Below, in pieces: positions 1 to 7,891 of a DNA stretch of 34,819 nt. Source of the DNA: an uncultured Clostridia bacterium (GTDB taxonomy: Bacteria > Bacillota_A > Clostridia > TANB77 > CAG-508); assembly GCA_947594095.1 (NCBI GenBank), contig CANQEA010000008.1:1-34819 (forward strand), written 5' to 3'. The notes beneath the pieces were generated by a model. It ran no database searches, was not told the origin of the DNA, and saw only the letters and a list, made by a program, of their open reading frames with translations. Each line of letters begins with the position of its first letter. Position 1 is the stretch's first letter. The position numbers and the translations under genes are program-made.

Positions 1-563
1 TCTAATATATATGGATCCTTCATCATATCCCTTGCTAATTCGCTTTGTGGAGCTTTTAATGTCCTTTTAAAATTATTTGGTTTATCTCCTAAAACTTGTC
101 TTGTATAAAGGTCGCTTTTTATTTGAAAACCTAAAACATCATAAGACCATCCGTTTAATTCTGTCTGTTCTATATACCATTCTCTTTGTTTTTCATCTTT
201 AATTTTGCTTAAAATAAGAATATTATGTGACCATGGTATTTTTATTGACAACTCTTTCAAATTTTCATTTTTTTGGCATTCTAAATAATATGCTCGCATA
301 TATTTTAAATTTGTAATTGAAAATCCTGTCATATTTGGAAAATCAACTTTAAGCCTAATTGAAAGATTTTTAACAAATTTATTTCCCCATTTTGCATTAT
401 CTTCTATTATCTTCCCAATAGTATAATACATACTCAAAGTTCTAGCATTAGCACCTTTAAAAATATCATATTGTGCATTTAAAATTTCATCTTTTATATT
501 ACTAAAAACTTTTTTGAACTCTTCATCTTGCACATTATTTTCTATTAACTCTTTATTATTCAT
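1..563 (-). CDS. DUF1016/YhcG-type protein, N-terminal part (runs off the window)
   Basis: The reading frame opens at ATG 561-563, preceded by an AGAGGG ribosome binding site and a promoter at 596-624, and stays open to the window edge, so the 3' end is missing. The 187 visible residues match the N-terminal helical domain of the YhcG/DUF1016 family: YYTIGKII near residue 45, then KNLSIRLKVDFPNMTGFSITNLKYMRAYY in pieces, then IPWSHNILIL, a typical succession of motifs in this family. In this family the missing C-terminal half is a PD-(D/E)XK nuclease-like domain. Members are often found near restriction-modification or other accessory genes, but nothing like that lies on this side. Function is inferred from the family only. 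It is divergent from clpE. Confidence 0.75.
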   Translation of the reverse strand, partial: MNNKELIENNVQDEEFKKVFSNIKDEILNAQYDIFKGANARTLSMYYTIGKIIEDNAKWGNKFVKNLSIRLKVDFPNMTGFSITNLKYMRAYYLECQKNENLKELSIKIPWSHNILILSKIKDEKQREWYIEQTELNGWSYDVLGFQIKSDLYTRQVLGDKPNNFKRTLKAPQSELARDMMKDPYIL

Positions 564-595
564 TTTTTCACCCTCTCTTGCCTTATTTTTTTCAT

Positions 596-624
596 AGTAT
601 ATCATTTTATAGTTAATTTATCAA
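596..624 (-). promoter_or_regulatory. Sigma-A-type promoter of the DUF1016 gene
   Basis: On the minus strand TTGATA (619-624) is followed 17 bases later by TATACT (596-601), about 33 bases upstream of the start codon. Confidence 0.6.
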
Positions 625-704
625 TAATTAAATGTTAGAATATAAAATTTTCCAAATTTTACATTTTCGTCATAAGAGAATATGGTTGTCACGAATAAGG
701 TAAT

Positions 705-728
705 AGCAACAAATAATTTTATGTTGCT
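705..728. promoter_or_regulatory. Inverted repeat next to the clpE promoter (putative operator)
   Basis: AGCAACA (705-711) and TGTTGCT (722-728) form a 7-bp inverted repeat with a 10-base spacer that ends one base before the -35 box of the clpE promoter. No T-run follows, so it is not a terminator. It does not match the CIRCE element or the CtsR box as I know them. A repressor site is an inference. Confidence 0.35.
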
Positions 729-729
729 C

Positions 730-758
730 TTGACTATTGAGCAATTTTGAGGTATGAT
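730..758 (+). promoter_or_regulatory. Sigma-A-type promoter of clpE-pgsA
   Basis: TTGACT (730-735) and TATGAT (753-758) are separated by exactly 17 bases, leading directly to the clpE start region. Confidence 0.75.
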
Positions 759-801
759 ATATATTGTTAAAATTTAAAAGGAAATGAGGAATTTAAAACA
801 T

Positions 802-3165
802 ATGTTATGTTCAGAATGTAATAAAAATCCAGCTATTCTTTTTTATAAAAAAATAGAAAATGGAAAAGAAACTATGGAAGGGTATTGTTATGAATGTGCT
901 AAAGCCAAAGGAATAAACCCAACAGAAGTTTTAGCAAATCAAAATGATGTTCTATCCAAAGATAAAATAAATTTAGAAGATATGTCAAAACAATTTGAAT
1001 CTTTATTTAAAGACATAGCACAAAATATAAATCTAGAAGATTTAAGCAATATCGAAGGAGCTATCGCTTTTGAAAATGGTGACTCATTTGATGAAAATGG
1101 CGAACCAAAAATTGCAGGGGCAGCCATTCCAATTGGCTCATTTTTTACTAATATGTTTGGTGGAAATCAAAATAATGGTAATGAAAAAGAAGAACCATCT
1201 TCTTCAAGAAAAAAGGTAAAAGTTGAGAAAAAGAAAAATACAAAACAAAATAAAAAGAAAAAATTCTTAGATACATTTGGAACAAACCTTACTAATAAAG
1301 CTAAAAATAATGAGTTAGATATTGTAATTGGACGTGATAAAGAAATTCAAAGAATTGTACAAATTTTAAATAGACGTTCAAAAAATAATCCTTGTTTAAT
1401 TGGTGAACCAGGTGTTGGTAAAACTGCTATCGCTCAAGGCTTAGCAATCAAGATTGCAAATCAAAATGTTCCTGCTAAATTATTAAATAAAGAAGTTTAT
1501 TTATTAGATATGACTGCTGTAATTGCAGGTACTCAATTTAGAGGTCAATTTGAATCTAGGATGAAAGGCATAATTGATGAATGTAAAGAATATGGAAACA
1601 TTATTCTAGTTATTGATGAAATCCACAATATTATTGGTGCAGGCGATGGGGAACATTCTATGAATGCAGCAAATATTTTAAAACCTGCTTTATCAAATGG
1701 AGAGATTCAATTAATTGGTACAACTACTTTAAAGGAATATCGTAAATATATAGAGAAGGATCCAGCTTTAGAAAGAAGATTTGGTCAAGTTTTAGTTGAT
1801 GAACCTTCTATTGATGATTCAATAGGTATATTAGAAGGAATCAAAAAATATTATGAAGAATATCATAAAGTAAAGATATCTTCTGATGTTATTCGTCAAG
1901 CAGTTATTATGTCTGAAAAATATATTCATGATAGATTCTTGCCAGATAAGGCAATTGATATCTTAGATGAAGCATGTTCTCGTATTAACTTAGAAAATAA
2001 AGACTTATACAAATTGGAAATGCTAAAACAAGAATTAGTTGCAGTACAAAATGAAAAAGAAGAAGTTGTTGCTGCAGATTCAACAGAGGATTATCAAAGA
2101 GCAGCAGATTTAAAAACACGTGAATGTCAACTAATTGAAGAAATTGATAGAATTAATAGTAAAATGAAATTAAAACAAATTACTGTTCAAGATATTGCAA
2201 GTGTAATAGAAAGTTGGACTAAAATTCCTGTTAAAAAAATAACAGAAGCAGAAACTCAAAAACTGTTAAACTTAGAAACAAATCTTCACAAAAGAATTAT
2301 TGGGCAAAATAATGCAGTAAATAGCGTATCTCGTGCTATTAGAAGAAATAGAGCAGGACTTCAAAGTACAAAAAGGCCACCATCTTTTATATTTGTTGGA
2401 CCTACAGGCGTTGGTAAAACTGAGCTTGCAAAATCATTAGCTTATGAAATGTTTGGAAGTGAAGATGCTATAATTAGAGTTGATATGTCAGAATATATGG
2501 AAAGTCATTCCACATCTAAGTTAATTGGTGCACCTCCAGGGTATGTTGGATATGATGATGCTGGTCAATTAACAGAAAAAGTTAAAAGAAAACCATATTC
2601 TATTATTCTTTTAGATGAAATAGAAAAAGCCCATCCTGATGTATTTAATATCTTACTACAAGTATTAGATGATGGAAAACTAACTGATAGCCAAGGAAAT
2701 ACAGTTAATTTTTCAAATACAATTATTATAATGACATCAAATGCAGGTTCAAACTTAAATACTAATTCAATTGGATTTGGTGGAAATAGTACAATAAATA
2801 AAGATAAAATCTTAGATAGCCTAAAAGATGTATTTAGACCAGAATTTTTAAATAGAGTAGATGAAATTATATCTTTTGAGCCTTTAACACAGGAACAATT
2901 ACTACAGATTATTGATTTAATGCTTAAAGATACAACAAAAGCATTAAATGATAAAGATATTAAACTTTCTATTAGTGATGATGCTAAAAATTACATTTTA
3001 GAAAAAGGTACAAATGTTAAATTTGGAGCAAGACCTTTAAGAAGAGCTATTCAAAGATATTTAGAAGATGAACTTTCTGAATTAATTTTAAAAGGTGAAC
3101 TTTTAGATGGTCAAACTGTTTCAGTAGATATAAGTAATAATGAATTAAAGTTTGAAATGAAATAA
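802..3165 (+). CDS. clpE: ClpE-type AAA+ unfoldase (Clp protease ATP-binding subunit)
   Basis: This is a class I Hsp100 ATPase that unfolds proteins for ClpP. An N-terminal zinc-finger (Cys 3, 6, 29, 32) replaces the usual Clp N-repeats, as in ClpE. A charged linker follows, then AAA module 1 (Walker A GEPGVGKT about 201-208, Walker B VIDEI about 270-274), a coiled-coil/UVR-like segment (about 400-455), and AAA module 2 (GPTGVGKT about 533-540, LLDEIEK about 603-609). An IGF loop at about 657-659 is the expected ClpP contact. I chose ATG 802 because the protein then begins MLCSEC, as is usual for this zinc-finger family, with AGGA 11 bases upstream. ATG 784 is possible and adds six residues. 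It forms an operon with pgsA, 26 bases downstream. At about 787 residues it is longer than the roughly 700 of Bacillus ClpE, mainly through the linker. Confidence 0.9.
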   Translation: MLCSECNKNPAILFYKKIENGKETMEGYCYECAKAKGINPTEVLANQNDVLSKDKINLEDMSKQFESLFKDIAQNINLEDLSNIEGAIAFENGDSFDENGEPKIAGAAIPIGSFFTNMFGGNQNNGNEKEEPSSSRKKVKVEKKKNTKQNKKKKFLDTFGTNLTNKAKNNELDIVIGRDKEIQRIVQILNRRSKNNPCLIGEPGVGKTAIAQGLAIKIANQNVPAKLLNKEVYLLDMTAVIAGTQFRGQFESRMKGIIDECKEYGNIILVIDEIHNIIGAGDGEHSMNAANILKPALSNGEIQLIGTTTLKEYRKYIEKDPALERRFGQVLVDEPSIDDSIGILEGIKKYYEEYHKVKISSDVIRQAVIMSEKYIHDRFLPDKAIDILDEACSRINLENKDLYKLEMLKQELVAVQNEKEEVVAADSTEDYQRAADLKTRECQLIEEIDRINSKMKLKQITVQDIASVIESWTKIPVKKITEAETQKLLNLETNLHKRIIGQNNAVNSVSRAIRRNRAGLQSTKRPPSFIFVGPTGVGKTELAKSLAYEMFGSEDAIIRVDMSEYMESHSTSKLIGAPPGYVGYDDAGQLTEKVKRKPYSIILLDEIEKAHPDVFNILLQVLDDGKLTDSQGNTVNFSNTIIIMTSNAGSNLNTNSIGFGGNSTINKDKILDSLKDVFRPEFLNRVDEIISFEPLTQEQLLQIIDLMLKDTTKALNDKDIKLSISDDAKNYILEKGTNVKFGARPLRRAIQRYLEDELSELILKGELLDGQTVSVDISNNELKFEMK

Positions 3166-3191
3166 ATTTTATAGAAATAGAGGAGAATTAA

Positions 3192-3776
3192 ATGTTAAAG
3201 TGTATACCAAATATTTTAACAATAATTAGATTTTTATTAATACCTTTGATATTGCTTTATATTTTTACAGGGAATTATATTTTAGCTTTTGTATTTTTCA
3301 CAATATCTGGTATTACTGATATTTTAGATGGATTTATTGCAAGAAGGTTTAACTTTGTTTCCAATTTTGGAAAACTGATGGACCCACTTGCAGATAAACT
3401 AACACAAGTTGGAACACTACTTTCACTAAGTATTGTCCAAATTATTCCTGTGTGGATTTTAGTTATTGTTTTATTTAAAGAACTTATAATGATTGTTGGA
3501 GCATCATTCCTTTATGGAAAAGATGTAATTGTTTATAGCAAATGGTATGGAAAACTATCAACAGTACTTTTCTTTATTGCAATTGTTATTTCTTTACTAC
3601 TAAAACAATTCGAAGTAGCAGGAATATTACAATATATTGATATTACTCTATACTGCCTTGCTTTAATTTCAACAGTCTTTTCTTTAGTGATGTATATTCG
3701 TGACCTTTACAACAAAGGATTTATTGATAAACAAGATTTAAAAAAGGAAGTTACAATTGATAAAAAAACTAAGTAG
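3192..3776 (+). CDS. pgsA: CDP-diacylglycerol-glycerol-3-phosphate 3-phosphatidyltransferase
   Basis: This membrane enzyme makes phosphatidylglycerol phosphate from CDP-diacylglycerol and glycerol 3-phosphate, the committed step to phosphatidylglycerol and cardiolipin. The CDP-alcohol phosphotransferase signature is complete: D43, D46, G47, A50, R51, G60, D64 and D68 have the canonical spacing. Several hydrophobic helices surround it. The 194-residue length is normal for PgsA. AGGAG at 3181-3185 lies 6 bases before the ATG. It is the second gene of the clpE operon. The stop codon sits inside the stem of the following terminator. Other CDP-alcohol transferases share the motif, so the exact substrate is assigned from overall resemblance. 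Confidence 0.9.
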   Translation: MLKCIPNILTIIRFLLIPLILLYIFTGNYILAFVFFTISGITDILDGFIARRFNFVSNFGKLMDPLADKLTQVGTLLSLSIVQIIPVWILVIVLFKELIMIVGASFLYGKDVIVYSKWYGKLSTVLFFIAIVISLLLKQFEVAGILQYIDITLYCLALISTVFSLVMYIRDLYNKGFIDKQDLKKEVTIDKKTK

Positions 3777-3800
3777 CTATATATATAGCTACTTTTTTTA
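3772..3800. terminator. Bidirectional rho-independent terminator after pgsA
   Basis: A perfect 22-base palindrome (3772-3793, arms AGTAGCTATAT) overlaps the pgsA stop. It is followed by seven Ts on the plus strand, and a T-run also follows on the minus strand (A-run at 3762-3768), so it can also end the BofC-like transcript. Confidence 0.8.
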
Positions 3801-3854
3801 GAATGATGTATTTGTGTGTTTTCTAGGATGAGGACAAAGTACATCAAATACATA

Positions 3855-4454
3855 TTATTCAAAATCTTCTATTAACTGGTTTAACTCTTCTTTTCCATTT
3901 ACTCTTATTCCATTTTTCATATTAATTTTGTCTGTATCTGTTAAATAATCTGTTGATATCTCTGTTTGTTCGTGTAGCACTTCTTCCCCATTTTCTGATA
4001 TTTTATAGATAACAATTTTCCCATTTACATCTTTTACTAGATAATGTTCTCCACATTCTCTGTCTATCTCTGTGGATAATACTACTTCATGGCTATCAAA
4101 TTTTTCTATTTTCCAATTGCTATATTCTTCTGCAATTTCCTCTTCAGATTTATTTATTAAATTTTCTGGCAAATTATTATATTCATTTAAAATATGACCA
4201 CATTTATTATAATATCTTTTAAATGTTATAGAACAATTCGGTGATGTTTTTTCTTCACTTGCATTTGCATCTAGTGCTTGTCCTTGCATATACTCATATT
4301 CATCTGTGCAATCGTCTAGAATAACCTCTTCATTGTTCTTGGCTACATCTACTTTATATTCTGCCTCTCTATTGGGTTTAAATATAAATATAGCAGTTAA
4401 TATAGCTGATATAATAACAATAATACTAACCATAGTTATAATTATTTTATTCAT
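3855..4454 (-). CDS. BofC-like membrane-anchored protein
   Basis: The protein is about 199 residues with one N-terminal membrane segment (about 3-26) and an extracytoplasmic domain. The last 65 residues (YLVKDVNGKIVIYKI, then TEISTDYLTDTD, then GIRVNGKEELNQLIEDFE) resemble the C-terminal domain of BofC, a forespore regulator of the sigma-K checkpoint in Bacillus. That domain also occurs in many clostridial proteins of unknown role. Four cysteines lie in the predicted exported part. I place the start at ATG 4452-4454 because a strong GGAGG (4464-4469) lies 9 bases upstream. An ATG at 4490 has no binding site. It stands alone between two convergent or divergent plus-strand units. The BofC relationship is by motif recall only. 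Confidence 0.6.
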   Translation of the reverse strand: MNKIIITMVSIIVIISAILTAIFIFKPNREAEYKVDVAKNNEEVILDDCTDEYEYMQGQALDANASEEKTSPNCSITFKRYYNKCGHILNEYNNLPENLINKSEEEIAEEYSNWKIEKFDSHEVVLSTEIDRECGEHYLVKDVNGKIVIYKISENGEEVLHEQTEISTDYLTDTDKINMKNGIRVNGKEELNQLIEDFE

Positions 4455-4614
4455 TGTAGGCTTCCTCCCAAAATATTTTTTATATAACATCGTATTTACT
4501 CTATTCTATTATTTGCCAAATCAACAAAATTTATACAAATACTTTTTAATTTCAAAATAGTTATTTTTATTATAAAATTCATAGCTAGATCATTTAAATA
4601 GGTTAATTTTTCCC

Positions 4615-4643
4615 TTGCAGTTTTTGTTTTATTGTGTTATATT
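4615..4643 (+). promoter_or_regulatory. Promoter of the HD-GYP gene
   Basis: TTGCAG (4615-4620), a 17-base spacer, then TATATT (4638-4643). An AAGGAAGGG ribosome binding site follows before the ATG at 4689. Confidence 0.55.
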
Positions 4644-4688
4644 ATAATTGAAAATGAACTTTTTATATATTAAGGAAGGGAATTTAAA

Positions 4689-5636
4689 ATGTCTGAGCCA
4701 GTTTTTGATTTTTATGATAAAACAACTTTAAAATCTTATAATTTGGATAGTACTATGAGATATCAGTTAAATTTACTAGATAGCTTAGATGTATTTACAA
4801 GGAAACATTGTGAAAATGTTGCAAGTCTTACATGTAGACTATGTGAGTATTTACATTGTAATAAGGGTTTTACTGAATATTGTACTATTTGTGCATATTT
4901 ACATGATATTGGAAAGCTCTTTATTCCATCTAACATTTTGCAAAAGCCAGGGAAATTAACAGATGAAGAATATGAAATAATGAAAACACATACTACTTTA
5001 GGTTATAATATGTGTATGAAAGATTTAAAGCTTCGTCCATATGCAGCAGGCCCTTATTATCATCATGAAGCATTAAATGGTTCTGGATATCCACAAGGCT
5101 TAACTAAAAAAGACATCCCTTATGAAGGTCAAATAATTAGAGTGGCTGACGAATATGACGCAATTGTTAGCAAAAGACAATATAAAAGCCATATAGGAAT
5201 TTCAGATACATTAAAAATATTAATTGAAAATACAAAACCTCCTCATGAAGGACCTTATTCTTCTGCACTTAATCAAATTGTTAAAGATACTAAACTTGGT
5301 AAAAATAATCCTATAATTGTAAAAACATTATTTAAGGTTGTTATTGATGATATAGAATATGAAATATATTGTACACAAAGCTATGTTGACACATTAAAAT
5401 CTGAAATCAAAAGATTTGAAGAAATAGAAAAATATAGAGAAAAAATGGAAAACTCTAAAAAAGAGAAAGATAAAAATTATTATTTAGAAGGAATGAAGAT
5501 GCTTCTTAAACATGAAGAAACATTAGATAATTATCAAAATTTATATAATGAATATAAAGAGGCATATAAAAAGAGAAAAGCAATTATTGATAACTTGTAT
5601 AATGAAATTAAAATAATAAAAAAATTAAAAGTATGA
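4689..5636 (+). CDS. HD-GYP domain protein (putative cyclic-di-nucleotide phosphodiesterase)
   Basis: This is a 315-residue cytoplasmic protein with the HD-GYP metal-dependent phosphohydrolase core: H40 in the RKHCENVA helix, HD at 72-73 in LHDIGK, HH at 125-126, and the GYP region as NGSGYP (130-135), then RVADEYDAIV (151-160). In this family these residues bind two or three metals and hydrolyse cyclic di-GMP or related dinucleotides. The first GYP residue is N instead of the usual D (DGxGYP). Residues about 225-315 are charged and probably coiled coil. There is no receiver, GAF or membrane domain, so the input signal is unknown. It is transcribed alone from its own promoter and ends at a bidirectional terminator. 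Confidence 0.85.
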   Translation: MSEPVFDFYDKTTLKSYNLDSTMRYQLNLLDSLDVFTRKHCENVASLTCRLCEYLHCNKGFTEYCTICAYLHDIGKLFIPSNILQKPGKLTDEEYEIMKTHTTLGYNMCMKDLKLRPYAAGPYYHHEALNGSGYPQGLTKKDIPYEGQIIRVADEYDAIVSKRQYKSHIGISDTLKILIENTKPPHEGPYSSALNQIVKDTKLGKNNPIIVKTLFKVVIDDIEYEIYCTQSYVDTLKSEIKRFEEIEKYREKMENSKKEKDKNYYLEGMKMLLKHEETLDNYQNLYNEYKEAYKKRKAIIDNLYNEIKIIKKLKV

Positions 5637-5659
5637 TTTTTTCATACTTTTAATTTTTT
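5623..5659. terminator. Bidirectional terminator between the HD-GYP and mazF genes
   Basis: A 14-bp stem (5623-5636 with 5642-5655) contains the HD-GYP stop codon. It is followed by Ts on the plus strand and by a T-run on the minus strand, serving both convergent genes. A second weak inverted repeat (ATTTCATAT 5662-5670, ATATGAAAT 5684-5692) follows. Confidence 0.8.
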
Positions 5660-5722
5660 GGATTTCATATAAAACCCAATTAAATATGAAATTCAACTTT
5701 TGCAATAAAAATAGAATATACT

Positions 5723-6070
5723 CTATTCAAGTCCAAAACTTACTCCTAAAGCATTATTTACTTTATCTATAATTTGTTCATCATCAATGTGCCCTATTCT
5801 TTCTTTTAATCTACTTTTATCAATTGTTCTTATTTGTTCTGCAAGTACAATAGAATTATTTTTTAATCCACATGAAGCTGAATCTATCTCTATGTGTGTT
5901 GGTAGTTTTGTCTTTCCTGTCTGTGAAGTAATAGCTGCTGCAATAACAGTTGGACTATATTTATTACCTAAATCATTTTGAATAATTAAAACAGGTCTAA
6001 TTCCTCCTTGTTCTGACCCTACTACTGGGCTTAAGTCGGCATAAAACATATCTCCTCTTTTTACTTGCAT
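5723..6070 (-). CDS. mazF: MazF/PemK-type endoribonuclease (EndoA-like)
   Basis: This is a sequence-specific mRNA interferase of the Bacillus NdoA (EndoA) type: VKRGDMFYADLSPVVGSEQG at the N terminus, RPVLIIQND, AAAITSQ, KLPTHIEI and LAEQIRTIDK are nearly colinear with NdoA, and the 115-residue length matches. The start is ATG 6068-6070, with AAGGAG 8 bases upstream. A GTG three codons earlier overlaps that binding site. NdoA normally has an antitoxin gene (ndoAI) directly upstream, but here only 97 bases separate it from the gerS-like gene and no ribbon-helix-helix antitoxin is encoded there. It may be controlled by an antitoxin elsewhere. Confidence 0.92.
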   Translation of the reverse strand: MQVKRGDMFYADLSPVVGSEQGGIRPVLIIQNDLGNKYSPTVIAAAITSQTGKTKLPTHIEIDSASCGLKNNSIVLAEQIRTIDKSRLKERIGHIDDEQIIDKVNNALGVSFGLE

Positions 6071-6167
6071 ATTTTTCACTCCTTAAGTTACTGTAATTGT
6101 CAAGTATGTTTTTTACTACTTTAAATATTCTTAAAATTGTAAAGTAAAGAAATAGTTTTACAATATC

Positions 6168-6782
6168 CTAACTATTTACATTTACTTCTTTATATATTAT
6201 GCAAATAGTTATATTTTGGTTATCATCCATTATTTCCATTTTTGTTGGCTTTGCCGTCTTTTTATCTATGTACAATATCTTATTTACTATTTTTTTATTT
6301 TCACCGCTATCTTTTACTTTCATTATAATTTGATCATCTTTTTCTTCATAATTTGCTGTTTTGTCTTGTTTATAATTTTCTACAAAGCTACTTAAGTCCA
6401 TACAATTATTAGATAAATATTCGTAATTTTCATATGTTGTACTTAAGTTTAACTTGCTATTTTCTAAAGTTATTTTATTGTTTTCTTTTTCTATTCTAAG
6501 TCCTTGTATTTCTTTTGGTTCTACAATTTCTTGAGAACTGTTACCATTATTTGTATATTTTTGCTTTATAACGTATTTATTGGTTGTTTTGTTACTGTTT
6601 ACTTCTACTTCTATTTCAGTTTCATAAGAATTTAAATTTAAAATGTAGTTTACAATTTCTTGACTACTAGTATTATTACCAATTTTTAAATTTTTAGCCG
6701 AATTATTTTTTAAAATTATAAAAATAGTTATTAAAATAGCTAAAACAATAGCAATTATTAAAATTATTTTTTTATTTTTCAT
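6168..6782 (-). CDS. GerS-related (LolA-like) membrane-anchored protein
   Basis: A 204-residue protein with one N-terminal membrane helix (about 5-24) and a beta-rich exported domain. SSQEIVNYILNLNSYETEIEV, read in shorter blocks, then VIKQKY, then YENYEYLSNNCMDLSSF resemble clostridial germination lipoprotein GerS and its relatives, whose fold is like LolA. GerS is a lipoprotein needed for cortex breakdown in C. difficile germination. This copy has no lipobox cysteine and would be held by an uncleaved helix. In C. difficile gerS is next to an alanine racemase gene, and in bacilli that racemase gene precedes the mazF pair, so gerS-like next to mazF looks like a shortened form of that neighbourhood. 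The family assignment is from memory. Confidence 0.6.
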   Translation of the reverse strand: MKNKKIILIIAIVLAILITIFIILKNNSAKNLKIGNNTSSQEIVNYILNLNSYETEIEVEVNSNKTTNKYVIKQKYTNNGNSSQEIVEPKEIQGLRIEKENNKITLENSKLNLSTTYENYEYLSNNCMDLSSFVENYKQDKTANYEEKDDQIIMKVKDSGENKKIVNKILYIDKKTAKPTKMEIMDDNQNITICIIYKEVNVNS

Positions 6783-6812
6783 AAAATTCCTTCTTTCCTT
6801 TATATTTAAAAA

Positions 6813-6848
6813 TAAAAAAATGAAGTAAAATTAAAATTCTACTTCATC
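6813..6848 (-). terminator. Terminator after dus
   Basis: On the minus strand an 8-bp stem ATGAAGTA/TACTTCAT (6840-6847 with 6820-6827) is followed by a T-run (A-run 6813-6820), just past the dus stop codon and 31 bases before the gerS-like start. Confidence 0.75.
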
Positions 6849-6853
6849 TTATT

Positions 6854-7829
6854 CTATAATGTATTAAAATATTCTTCTATTGTTTGCATCAGCTCTTGCT
6901 TAGTTTCAATTTTATTTATACTATTTCTAAATTCACTTGAATTTTTTAAATTTTTTGTATACCACGCAATATGCTTTCTAAGTTCTTTAACTGCAATCTC
7001 TCCTTTTTCTTCTACAGCAAGTTCAATATGTTCTTTCATTATTTCTAGCTTTTCTTTATTTGTTGGTTTACTAAGCTTTTCACCTGTTTGCATAAAATAT
7101 TTTATCTGCTCAAATATCCAAGGATTGCCAAATGCTCCTCTTCCTATCATTATACCGTCTACACCAGTTGTTTCAAACATTTTTTTTGCAGATTCTTCAT
7201 CTACTATATCACCATTTCCGAATCACTGGAATTTTAACACTTTCTTTTACTTTTTTTATTATATCTAAATCTACCTTGCCAGAATAAAATTCGCTTCTTG
7301 TTCTTCCATGAATTGTTATAGCAGAAACACCTGCTTCTTCTGCTATTTTTGCAACTTCCACTGCTACAATATTATCTTTGTCCCAACCTTTTCTGTATTT
7401 TAAAGTTACAGGGCAACTTGAATTTTTAACTACTGTTTCCATCATAAGTTTCGCTTTGTCTAAATCTAAGAGTAGTTTACTTCCATCACCATTTTTTACA
7501 ACTTTAGGTGCTGGACATCCCATGTTTATATCTATTATATCTGCCATTTTACTCAAATATTTTGCACCATATGCTAGTGTTTCTTCATCACTTCCAAATA
7601 TTTGAAAACTAATTGGCCTTTTTTCTCCATCTGTATTTAATAATCTTTTGGTTTTTGTATCGTCATGAAATATTGCCCTCGAGCTTGCCATTTCTGTGCA
7701 TACTAAACCAGGGCCAAATTTTTCACATATCATTCTAAATGGCTTGTTTGTTACTCCTGCCATTGGTGCTAATATTAAGTTATTTTGTAATTCTACATCT
7801 CCAATTTTTAGTTTTTTAATATAATTCAT
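6854..7829 (-). CDS. dus: DusB-type tRNA-dihydrouridine synthase, interrupted by +1 frameshift at CGG-AAA
   Basis: This flavoenzyme reduces uridine to dihydrouridine in tRNA. The first 203 codons (7829-7221) carry LAPMAGVTNKPFR, TEM, FQIFGSDEE, DINMGCPAPKVVKNGDGS (short blocks) and HGRTRS. Frame 0 then reads CGG AAA TGG TGA and stops. Skipping one base (the C of CGG, a G at 7220 on the plus strand) gives the conserved GNGDIVDEESA, then GVDGIMIGRGAFGNPW, to a stop at 6854. The reconstructed enzyme is 324 residues, the normal size, with all motifs intact. An automated pipeline would call a pseudogene or two fragments. It is either an error, a fresh mutation or recoding. The same pattern occurs in ftsY. 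The start at 7829 has GGAGA 6 bases upstream. It follows rodA in the minD-minE-rodA direction. Confidence 0.9.
7217..7220 (-). other. CGGA recoding/frameshift site in dus
   Basis: In-frame codon CGG (7220-7218) followed by AAA TGG TGA. Reading GGA instead restores the conserved glycine of the GNGD motif. Confidence 0.6.
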
Positions 7830-7852
7830 TTATATTCTCCATTTGCTTAATA

Positions 7853-7891
7853 AAATGATGTTTTTTGAATATGTCCCAAAAAACATCATTT
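7853..7891 (-). terminator. Hairpin after rodA (possible weak terminator)
   Basis: A 14-bp inverted repeat (7853-7866 and 7878-7891) includes the rodA stop codon. Only TTTATT follows on the minus strand, so termination may be partial and allow read-through into dus. Confidence 0.45.

Noticed and set aside
3806..3853. ATGTATTTG/CAAATACAT inverted repeat as terminator of the BofC-like gene
   Set aside because: The loop is 30 bases and no T-run follows. The neighbouring palindrome at 3772-3793 is the better terminator.
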